A DNA stretch of 11,928 bases, from positions 1 through 11,928 of the forward strand of contig CALIZH010000390.1 in assembly GCA_938028585.1 (NCBI GenBank), given 5' to 3'. Below are positions 1-6,264 of the stretch, piece after piece; within the stretch, counting starts at the first letter, position 1; each line of letters starts with the position of its first letter. The notes under the pieces were generated by a model, which was given only the letters and a program-made list of their open reading frames with translations, was not told the origin of the DNA and did not search any database. Source of the stretch: an uncultured Actinomyces sp. (GTDB lineage Bacteria; Actinomycetota; Actinomycetes; Actinomycetales; Actinomycetaceae). Both the position numbers and the translations under genes were made by a program.

Positions 1-57
1 GGAGAAGTCCTGTTGCATTGCTGTCGGACCGGGGTTCGATTCCCCGCATCTCCACCA
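1..57 (+). ncRNA. ssrA: tmRNA (ssrA), 3' end only
   Basis: This is the 3' end of transfer-messenger RNA, which with SmpB rescues stalled ribosomes. Visible are a T arm (stem CGGGG at 30-34, loop TTCGATT at 35-41, stem CCCCG at 42-46), the 3' half of the acceptor stem (CATCTCC, 47-53) and an encoded ACCA (54-57). The bases before it (GGAGAAGTCCTGTTG and onwards) follow the helix segment that precedes the T arm in mycobacterial and corynebacterial tmRNAs, and they form no anticodon arm, which argues against an ordinary tRNA. The 5' part with the peptide-tag reading frame lies outside the window. The tRNA-like 3' end is a common target for integrases, which matters for the accessory genes that follow. 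Confidence 0.9.
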
Positions 58-63
58 CTAAAG

Positions 64-94
64 CGCCCCTGCGGTATTTTGGACCGTAGGGGCG
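64..94 (+). terminator. hairpin terminator of ssrA
   Basis: A 12-bp stem (CGCCCCTGCGGT at 64-75 with ACCGTAGGGGCG at 83-94, one G-U pair) closes a 7-base loop, six bases after the tmRNA CCA end. The following TCGTGTTTAT is only moderately T-rich. The position directly after ssrA supports a factor-independent terminator. The rest of the gap up to the next stop codon at 232 is AT-rich in part and shows no gene. Confidence 0.75.
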
Positions 95-175
95 TCGTGT
101 TTATCCATAACAATCAAGTTGCTTGGACTTGCCTTCCCATGCAGAGCGGCTAGGGGGCGGCATTTACCAATGTTC

Positions 176-207
176 AAAAATTTTAATAATTCACCAGCTC
201 AGCGGTG
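176..207 (-). terminator. possible weak terminator of the CHAT-TPR gene
   Basis: Read on the minus strand after the CHAT-TPR stop codon, a short stem (CACCG with TGGTG, one G-U pair, within 192-207) is followed by an AT-rich stretch ending in five T residues (176-180 on the plus strand are A). A second small hairpin (213-218 with 225-230) lies closer to the stop. The stems are short and the T run is about a dozen bases away, so this is only a candidate. Confidence 0.3.
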
Positions 208-231
208 TCGTGGCGCTCTATCGTGAGCGTC

Positions 232-3200
232 TTAACGGAGATGGCTGCTGAAGTGTGCATAGGGCACCCAAGATAAGGGATCAACTGCGTACCGAGAATC
301 CATACGAAGTTTATCGACGGCGTCAGTCATGGCCTGTGCCACTGCCGGAGCAAAGGTCTTATCTACAGGTTCTGCGGTGATGTCTGCATATAGGGTCGTT
401 ACGAAAGGCACAACCGAGTCGTCTCGTACCGGTAAGGTGGCGGCCACGACCTCCTTAAATCCGGCCTGCTGCGCCGCCCCAGCTACGTGCAGGGCCTCAT
501 TAGGGGTCGTGAAGTCACCTGACGCCGAGTCGCAGGTTAGGAGAACCGCTAACTGGCCCTTGTCTGCACGACTCGCTGCCAGATCACGGAGCGTGAACCG
601 ACCGTCGAATAGGTCGATTCCAGCCTCGAATGAATCATTCCGGTCTAGCCAGCCGTGCGCACTTACGTGGAGCAGAGTGCATTCTGGTAGTGCAGCGCGG
701 AAGGCAGAAATCGTGGCGTTATCATCAAAGAGGTGGTTTATGTGTGCCTGTGGCAGTGCATTATCGATAACCTGCCGCTCATCCTCCAGAGATATGAGCT
801 GTTCAGAGGGATCTACCGATACGTGAAGTACAGTATCCAGGGGCCCGTTCTCTGCTTCAGGATGCGAGTCAACCAGTAGGATTGTCGGCAGGTATGACGA
901 AATCACCCGCTCGTGCATGTTGGGCCATTTTGATGGGTCGTTTTTACGCTGATTAATCTGCGGTTTCCTACGAGGGTGAATACCGGCGGCGTGTACAGGT
1001 AGAAGAGCGAACTCTCCAAGCGGTGACCACCATACGTGCGGCCGCTCTTCTGCGGTAGTGATCCGCTCCAGAATAGGGGCAGTTACATTTTCCCAGAGCC
1101 ACCCTAGGCAATCGAAGATCGCATCTGACTCAGAGCCATAGGTACATTCGTTATCGGTAATTTTGGCCTGAAGCTTTTCCACCTGCTCTCGCAACTGTCC
1201 CTTTGATGCTTTCGGGAGATGGATCAGCAACGGTTCAGCATCCCCCTTTAGAATTAGCGCTAATGACTTTTCCTCCCCTGGGGCAAGCAGGACAATCGGA
1301 CCGTCAGCGCCGAGGCCCTGGTACGCATAAGGATCAGGCACTGTTTGTCCGAGCTCTGCTTCACCCTCATGGGCCCGAAGTCGTAGCTGCTCATCTGGAC
1401 GCATGTTAGACCGTCGTCTGTCACTCTCTACATTGCTAACGAAACCGGAGAGTGACGCCCACTGTTCGTCTTCCTTCTTTTCTGCCAGTGACCGAGCTTG
1501 GAGACCCTGGCGCCACAGGACTGATCGGACATGATCAGCCCAGGCAAAAGCTTCGAGACGTCGCTGATTAGCTGCATTCGCAACGGCATGCTCCAGCACT
1601 TCCTGCATGTCAGTCAACAGCTTGCGACGTTCCCTGAGAGTTAGTCCGATCCATGCTACCTGTGTGGTCAAGGAAACGGCTCGCTTGAATGCTTTGAATG
1701 CCTCTTCGTAATCCCCTATCGCTTCCGCGTCACGGGCCCAGCGGGCGGACTGCCCGAATTTTTCTGCCGGGGTGATCCCCTCAAGCAGAGCAGCTTGTCG
1801 CTGTGCCTCAAGCGTCTTCTGGGATTGAGATACGCCGGGTACCAGGTGTTCGAGCCAGCGCAGAGACTGAGCTAGGTTAGACAGAGCTGGCAGGAGACGA
1901 GCATCGCTGGACCCTGCAGCAGCAACTGCCTCCTGAGCTGTTGTGACCGCACTTTTTGCATCCTCGAGTGCTAAGTTATGGTGCTCGCCTTCTTGAAACA
2001 TCAGTGACCGCTGCCGGTACGCGTCAGATAGGTTCGAGATTCGATAGGCCCGATTTGGGTGGGACGTCGGCAGCAGGTCTATGGAGCGCCCCATGTGCAG
2101 CAGAGCTTGATCCATGTCATCCATTGATCCTGTGTCCTGTGCACGCGCAGCCAAGGCAATTCCGATGTTTGTCTCATACCCAGAGGCTTCAGTTGGTCGG
2201 TTCTTTGATGCCACCAGCGCCTCGTTGAACGACTTGATTGCTTTGGTTAGATCCGCTGTCTTATGGTCACGCTCATACCGCTCGGACAGCGCATTGGCTA
2301 AATTGTTCACATAGCCGGCGTAGGTTAGTTCATCGATCGCTGAGGCTGCTGCAGCTTGTTGGGCAAGGTCGATAGCTTCGTCGAGATCTTGTGAGTTCTC
2401 GGTATCTCGGTACCGGTCACGTAGTGCTAGTGCCAGGTCGTTTCTACGCTCGGATACGCGACTAGCTACAGGTTCAGGTAGGGACAGCGCCTGGCGGTAT
2501 AGCTTAATAGCATGATCTAGCTGGCTCCTATCAGCGCGCTCTTCGAAGTCGTCTGACAGGAGCACAGCGAGGTTAGTCAGGCGTGCGGCTCGCTCTGGAT
2601 GCTGTTTCGGCGTCAGAGCTAGGGCTTCTTCAGCATGTTTGAGTGCCTCATCCAAATCACTTAGGGAGCCGGTTTCACGATAGCGGTCACGCTGGGCGTT
2701 ACCCACGGCAGAAAGTGCCGCCGCGCGATACAAGTCAGGATCCGAGAACAGTTCCAGCGCTTTGTTGCCTTGGGTGAGGGCTTCGTCGAGCAGCGCAGAG
2801 TCAGGATTCAGCTCATTGGCATCTATACAGGCAGACACCAGGTTTACCATTGCTACACCCTGATCTTGTGATCCCTCGGGTGCGATATCGATAGCTTCCC
2901 GGTACATGCTGAGAGCCTCATCGATCAGGCCTAGATCCGAGTCGCTCTTGACAGTTTCTGAGATGGCTGAAGCCGTGTTTGTTAAGATGAGGGGGCGATC
3001 TGAGTCGTCGTCGGGAATTCGTTTCAGTGCCTTACGACCCAGGCAGACCGCTTCCTTAACGTGGTCTGGGTTTCCACTCTCGCGTGAGAGACGTCGGAGT
3101 AGCGCGACAAGGTTGGCTGTGTAGCCGGGATGATCACAGTGGTCGATTCCAAGAAGGCCTAGGCCATCCCGCATATGCTCGATAGCCTCTTCGAGAAGAC

Positions 3201-3882
3201 CCTCGTCGGGTGTAATGTCGTGTAGGTCTTCCAGGGCTGCCGCGAGATTGAAATGGGCGATGGCTGCATCTTCAGAGGTCGTTGCCTCTGCTACGGCTCG
3301 GCGCCTCGAGTCCACAACACGTTGAAATTCTTCCTGTGACTCCCCGGCATAGCTTAGGGACAGCGCGAGGTTTGCCTCGATTCCTCGTTTGGCATCTTCG
3401 TTCAGCTGACCAGATGCAAGGGCTGACTTCCAGAGAGATATGGCCCGTTGGCGTACTGACTCAGGTACATCAGCGGCCGTGCCCGCCATTAGTCCTGTGG
3501 CGAGATTAGCCTGGCACTTGGCGATAAGTTCTAAGTCTGTTCCGTCTTTTTCTGCCCTTTTAAGGGCAGTCTCAAGCAACTCCACAAATAGAGCGAGGTC
3601 TTTTGGGTCATATTTTTCAGTGAACCGATCCCATATCATAAGAGCCACGTCATGTAGGTGAGCAGCAGATGAGCGCCCCTGCCGTTCTACGACTGACATA
3701 CCACGACTGATTGCCTCGTTCAGATCCTTGGGATTGCCTTTGTCCAGGAATCGCTGGTGTAGCGCATTTGCTACGTACCATTGGAGATCTATCCAATCCG
3801 GATCATCGCTGCGTAGACTGTCCACTGCTCTTATTACCTCATCCAACGAGGGTTCCTCGTCCTTTGACGGCATCTCATCCAC
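232..3882 (-). CDS. TPR-repeat protein with C-terminal CHAT (caspase-like) protease domain
   Basis: This 1216-residue protein is a predicted cytoplasmic cysteine protease with a built-in repeat sensor. Residues about 30-745 are helical TPR-like units of roughly 40-50 residues, with recurring phrases such as NLAxAL, RYRxTG, DLDEA and a following Pro (clear near 395-425, 436-470, 481-512 and 526-560). A linker leads into the CHAT domain (about 860-1216). Its predicted catalytic His is H1076 in HVSAHG and its Cys is C1117 in LLTCDSA; the downstream conserved pattern (NEALHVAGAAQQAGF, then PVRDDS) is also present, so the enzyme looks active. CHAT proteases are caspase relatives; TPR-CHAT proteins include Csx29 of type III-E CRISPR. 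No signal peptide or membrane helix is seen. The start is GTG at 3882: a -10 element lies six bases upstream and there is no Shine-Dalgarno, implying a leaderless mRNA; ATG at 3873 is the alternative. The protease target is unknown; the divergent membrane protein is a candidate by position only. Confidence 0.88.
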   Translation of the reverse strand: MDEMPSKDEEPSLDEVIRAVDSLRSDDPDWIDLQWYVANALHQRFLDKGNPKDLNEAISRGMSVVERQGRSSAAHLHDVALMIWDRFTEKYDPKDLALFVELLETALKRAEKDGTDLELIAKCQANLATGLMAGTAADVPESVRQRAISLWKSALASGQLNEDAKRGIEANLALSLSYAGESQEEFQRVVDSRRRAVAEATTSEDAAIAHFNLAAALEDLHDITPDEGLLEEAIEHMRDGLGLLGIDHCDHPGYTANLVALLRRLSRESGNPDHVKEAVCLGRKALKRIPDDDSDRPLILTNTASAISETVKSDSDLGLIDEALSMYREAIDIAPEGSQDQGVAMVNLVSACIDANELNPDSALLDEALTQGNKALELFSDPDLYRAAALSAVGNAQRDRYRETGSLSDLDEALKHAEEALALTPKQHPERAARLTNLAVLLSDDFEERADRSQLDHAIKLYRQALSLPEPVASRVSERRNDLALALRDRYRDTENSQDLDEAIDLAQQAAAASAIDELTYAGYVNNLANALSERYERDHKTADLTKAIKSFNEALVASKNRPTEASGYETNIGIALAARAQDTGSMDDMDQALLHMGRSIDLLPTSHPNRAYRISNLSDAYRQRSLMFQEGEHHNLALEDAKSAVTTAQEAVAAAGSSDARLLPALSNLAQSLRWLEHLVPGVSQSQKTLEAQRQAALLEGITPAEKFGQSARWARDAEAIGDYEEAFKAFKRAVSLTTQVAWIGLTLRERRKLLTDMQEVLEHAVANAANQRRLEAFAWADHVRSVLWRQGLQARSLAEKKEDEQWASLSGFVSNVESDRRRSNMRPDEQLRLRAHEGEAELGQTVPDPYAYQGLGADGPIVLLAPGEEKSLALILKGDAEPLLIHLPKASKGQLREQVEKLQAKITDNECTYGSESDAIFDCLGWLWENVTAPILERITTAEERPHVWWSPLGEFALLPVHAAGIHPRRKPQINQRKNDPSKWPNMHERVISSYLPTILLVDSHPEAENGPLDTVLHVSVDPSEQLISLEDERQVIDNALPQAHINHLFDDNATISAFRAALPECTLLHVSAHGWLDRNDSFEAGIDLFDGRFTLRDLAASRADKGQLAVLLTCDSASGDFTTPNEALHVAGAAQQAGFKEVVAATLPVRDDSVVPFVTTLYADITAEPVDKTFAPAVAQAMTDAVDKLRMDSRYAVDPLSWVPYAHFSSHLR

Positions 3883-3894
3883 GTAGCTAGTATA
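3883..3894 (-). promoter_or_regulatory. promoter (-10) for a leaderless CHAT-TPR transcript
   Basis: On the minus strand TATACT (3894-3889) is followed by six bases (AGCTAC) and then the GTG start at 3882, so the expected transcription start falls on or next to the start codon. No convincing -35 box is seen at normal spacing, which is common in Actinomycetota. No Shine-Dalgarno stands in front of the GTG; the nearest purine run (GAAAGG) is too far upstream. Confidence 0.55.
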
Positions 3895-3896
3895 AT
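3891..3896 (+). promoter_or_regulatory. -10 element for the divergent plus-strand genes
   Basis: A consensus TATAAT sits here, sharing four bases with the minus-strand -10 (3889-3894). Transcription would start near 3903, giving a leader of about 34 nt that contains the strong ribosome binding site at 3926-3932. A TTGACG lies upstream at 3864-3869, but its 21-base spacing is longer than usual, so the -35 assignment is doubtful. Confidence 0.5.
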
Positions 3897-3925
3897 CAGC
3901 ACCTTTCTTTACATAGTTGTTTCAC

Positions 3926-3932
3926 AAGGAGG
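3926..3932 (+). promoter_or_regulatory. ribosome binding site of the zinc-ribbon gene
   Basis: AAGGAGG is a consensus Shine-Dalgarno four bases before ATG at 3937. It decides the start of the 120-residue gene over the overlapping out-of-frame ATG at 3917, and it marks this small gene as real and well translated. Confidence 0.75.
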
Positions 3933-3936
3933 AAAA

Positions 3937-4299
3937 ATGGGCTTGTTTAAGTTTTTTCATAGCAATTCTGAGGAACTTCCGTACTGTCCGTCCGCTTCAG
4001 AAGAAATTGACAAACAAGCGGCCATCCTCTTTAACGGCCCTAACGCCCGTGTCGTTTGTTGCGACACTATTGATTTCCCCTCCGTTACTATCAATGGGCC
4101 GTGTCCGCGTTGTAAACACGTTTTCAGTCAGACACAGCAGCTTGACCTCGCACCTCTTGTAAAACGTGGCGCAGGCAATAAGCAAAAGGAGATCGTTCAA
4201 GAGGTAGATTTTCTCTGTGATTGTGGGGTTACCCATCCGGGTGCTCCTTCTGGAGATAACGGATGTGGGGCAAGCTTCAGGCTCACTATCCCCAACTAA
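3937..4299 (+). CDS. small cysteine-rich, zinc-ribbon-like protein
   Basis: This 120-residue protein is of no family I can name. It has Cys at 17, 41, 42, 56, 59, 94, 96 and 110. The likely metal site combines a CPRC knuckle (56-59) with a C-terminal motif of the form CDCG-x2-H-x-G-x-P ending in GCG (94-111), followed by a short beta-like tail, consistent with a zinc ribbon. No signal peptide or membrane helix is visible. The start is supported by a consensus ribosome binding site. It is the first gene of the divergent unit opposite the CHAT-TPR gene, with only 54 bases between the two start codons, and its stop lies 22 bases before the membrane-protein gene, so co-expression of all three is likely. 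A role as sensor, adaptor or inhibitor of its neighbours is speculation. Confidence 0.75.
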   Translation: MGLFKFFHSNSEELPYCPSASEEIDKQAAILFNGPNARVVCCDTIDFPSVTINGPCPRCKHVFSQTQQLDLAPLVKRGAGNKQKEIVQEVDFLCDCGVTHPGAPSGDNGCGASFRLTIPN

Positions 4300-4321
4300 G
4301 AGATTTGAGATAGTGGTTCTG

Positions 4322-4795
4322 ATGCAACCCGAAGATTCACCCAAAGAGCGTAGGCGTACCCCCAATGCTGATCTGCGGTTAATACAGGAGCTGCAACGAA
4401 AAGAGCTTGATCAGGCTAGGGCAGAAGCTCGTGTTTGGCGTAACGGCTACACACTTCTTCTCACAGGAACTGGTGCTGTCTTGACGTTGGCTGCGCCTCG
4501 CTTAGGGAGCGCCTCTTGGCCGTGGCGTCTGGCCTTGTCTCTCTCTTTCGGTGTGGGTATTTTGTTGCTTGCTGTGGCGTTGTGGCTTGTTCTCAATGTA
4601 GAAGGCGGTGAACATAAACTTCTACGTGGATTCAGCCTTGATTCTGTTCTGGACAAATACGGCTCAGTACAAGCGTTCCTCCTGGACGAAGCCGCCCAAG
4701 TACGCAAACGTATTCGTCGTTCCAAGATGTGGGCCAAGTTAGGTGCGTTGGCTGTGTTCATTGGCCTTATATTGACACTATGGATACCCTCATAA
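4322..4795 (+). CDS. small membrane protein with about three transmembrane helices
   Basis: This 157-residue protein is of no recognised family. A charged N-terminal stretch (1-15) leads into an amphipathic, probably coiled helix (about 16-40, rich in Leu, Gln, Glu and Arg). Hydrophobic segments follow at about 43-58, 67-92 and 137-154. Between the second and third lies a soluble loop of about 45 residues ending in a basic run (RKRIRRSK), which by the positive-inside rule should be cytoplasmic. It begins shortly after the zinc-ribbon gene ends and is probably in the same operon. The start is uncertain: ATG at 4322 is chosen, GTG at 4313 (nine bases earlier) is nearly as good, and an ATG at 4217 would overlap the preceding gene heavily. 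Small multi-helix proteins beside conflict proteases are often membrane-disrupting effectors, so that role is a reasonable hypothesis here. Confidence 0.7.
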   Translation: MQPEDSPKERRRTPNADLRLIQELQRKELDQARAEARVWRNGYTLLLTGTGAVLTLAAPRLGSASWPWRLALSLSFGVGILLLAVALWLVLNVEGGEHKLLRGFSLDSVLDKYGSVQAFLLDEAAQVRKRIRRSKMWAKLGALAVFIGLILTLWIPS

Positions 4796-4857
4796 TGGCT
4801 TAGCTGCTGCGGTTAGCGATGCCGAAAGATAATGACAGGTAGGGGAGGGAGCGGTAA

Positions 4858-6162
4858 ATGACTCTGTCAGGTAAAGCGCAAGCTAAACTGCTCAAAGCGC
4901 GACGTTTAATGATCATCGGGCTTATCGCTTCGGTATTCGGTAACTATGTTGTCAATGCTGGTTTCAGTGCCTTTGCAGCATCTGGGACTATCGCGGTTTC
5001 AGCCCTTGTTGCTTTAAAAACGATCGAGCAAATCATTGTTTTTACCTTCCCGTTTTACGCGCGCATCATTGGCAAAATCAGCCCAGACAAGGCACTAATA
5101 ACTGTAGACCTGTGTGAAGCGGCAATGAGCGCCATCGCTCTAGCGGTCACGTTCCTGCAGCCCCAGCTGGCGATTGGCTGCCTTTTTGCCTACGTGCTTA
5201 TCGACGCGCTGATCGCTCCGGTCAGTGACCTTGCCGATGAGTTCTACGGGGCCGCTATCGCTAATGTGGACGAAAAAGCCGCCTTAGCTTTTAACGCCAC
5301 GCTCTATTCTTGGCTCGCATTCATTGGCTTTGTGATTGGCGGGCCGCTTGGTTCTTTCTTCGCCTCGGTTTCCATTGAGGCCTTATTGCTGACAAACCTG
5401 GTTTTGTCGCTGTGCGGGGCGGGTTTGCGACTATTTGCACGGACCACGTTCGCGGCTGAGCCAATCCTTGACGTTGACGATGACGAATACGCCGTGACTG
5501 GCAGCCGCTTGCCGGTAAAAGAGTTTTTCAAGGATCTTTTTGCCTCAGGGCCGGCATCTCCACTGTTATCGCTGATGATACGAATCGCTAGTGCGATGAC
5601 TGGTGAACTGTTCTTGCTCTGGGTGGCAGGAGTGTCTGCTGAACGGGCCTCTCACCTGGGTGCTTTTACGGGAATGGGGCTTGTGCTGGCGGTCTTTGGT
5701 GTGGGTGCCATGCTTGGGCCGACGGCGGGGCGCTGGCTGCGACGTATTGGCTCGGCTAAAACGGTGCTTCTGGCTTCCGCGCTGGTGTCGGGCGCTATTT
5801 TGCTGCTGTTTGGCTTATTTGAGTTGACTGTGGGTAGCTCGTTTATTTTGGCCTTGGGTTTCGTGCTTGCCATAACCATTCTTAACCGGGCACGGATGGT
5901 TGTTCTTGAAACGTTTCGCCAGGCAGAGTTTAAGGGCACGCGTTTTGTGCGGATCATGAGCTGGTCGTATTCGTTTGGGGCGCTTGGGACGATTCTTGGC
6001 TTGCAGATTGGTTACTGGCTGCACCTGTCTACACAGCCGGTTGCTTGCCTGTTTATTGGTGGGATTTTGTGGGTCTGCATAGGTGTCATCGTCAACCTCA
6101 ACTACACCCTCAATTATGAAAAGCCCGTATCCCTTCCAACTACAGAATCTTCATGCTCTTAA
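4858..6162 (+). CDS. MFS transporter, probable efflux permease
   Basis: This 434-residue integral membrane protein has about twelve hydrophobic segments in two halves (first half about 17-195, second half about 235-415), separated by a charged cytoplasmic loop with an acidic run (LDVDDDE, 204-210). Length and layout fit the major facilitator superfamily, nearest in feel to the MefA-type drug-efflux branch: the first half has the phrase with conserved Asn before GGPLGSFF (about 139-168), and a degenerate loop motif GRWLRRIG (291-298) sits between helices of the second half. Substrate cannot be read from sequence. A good Shine-Dalgarno (GGGAGGGA, 4843-4850) precedes the ATG by seven bases. It lies 62 bases after the small membrane-protein gene on the same strand with no terminator visible between, so it could be in that operon or be independent cargo. 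Confidence 0.85.
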   Translation: MTLSGKAQAKLLKARRLMIIGLIASVFGNYVVNAGFSAFAASGTIAVSALVALKTIEQIIVFTFPFYARIIGKISPDKALITVDLCEAAMSAIALAVTFLQPQLAIGCLFAYVLIDALIAPVSDLADEFYGAAIANVDEKAALAFNATLYSWLAFIGFVIGGPLGSFFASVSIEALLLTNLVLSLCGAGLRLFARTTFAAEPILDVDDDEYAVTGSRLPVKEFFKDLFASGPASPLLSLMIRIASAMTGELFLLWVAGVSAERASHLGAFTGMGLVLAVFGVGAMLGPTAGRWLRRIGSAKTVLLASALVSGAILLLFGLFELTVGSSFILALGFVLAITILNRARMVVLETFRQAEFKGTRFVRIMSWSYSFGALGTILGLQIGYWLHLSTQPVACLFIGGILWVCIGVIVNLNYTLNYEKPVSLPTTESSCS

Positions 6163-6221
6163 TCAGTGCAGGCCCCGTTGCCTTCACCTTCACCTAACTT
6201 ATGAATAGCCAGTTATAGACA

Positions 6222-6256
6222 CGTGCCCCTTTCACGGAAATCGCGAAAGGGGCACG
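6222..6256. terminator. hairpin between convergent genes, likely bidirectional terminator
   Basis: A perfect 12-bp stem (CGTGCCCCTTTC at 6222-6233 with GAAAGGGGCACG at 6245-6256) encloses an 11-base loop. It lies between the stop of the MFS gene (6162) and the stop of hsdR (6265), which converge, so it can serve both. Neither side has a strong T run. The remaining bases of this gap show nothing else. Confidence 0.7.
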
Positions 6257-6264
6257 GCTTGCAC

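Noticed and set aside
1..57. Ordinary tRNA gene at the window edge
   Set aside because: The T arm and acceptor end fit, but there is no anticodon arm in the preceding bases, which instead match the tmRNA helix upstream of the T arm.
329..826. Plus-strand open frame of 165 codons antisense to the CHAT domain
   Set aside because: The opposite strand encodes the conserved CHAT catalytic region; the antisense product resembles no family and has no translation signals.
3917..4162. Plus-strand 81-codon frame starting just before the zinc-ribbon gene
   Set aside because: It overlaps the 120-residue gene in another frame; the AAGGAGG at 3926-3932 fits only the ATG at 3937.
4217..4321. N-terminal extension of the three-helix membrane protein to ATG 4217
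   Set aside because: It would overlap the zinc-ribbon gene by over 80 bases, and the extension reads as a shadow of that gene; ATG 4322 or GTG 4313 is more economical.
4772..4800. TTGACA at 4772-4777 as -35 of a promoter for the MFS gene
   Set aside because: No acceptable -10 lies 16-18 bases downstream; the match falls inside the membrane-protein coding sequence and is probably chance.
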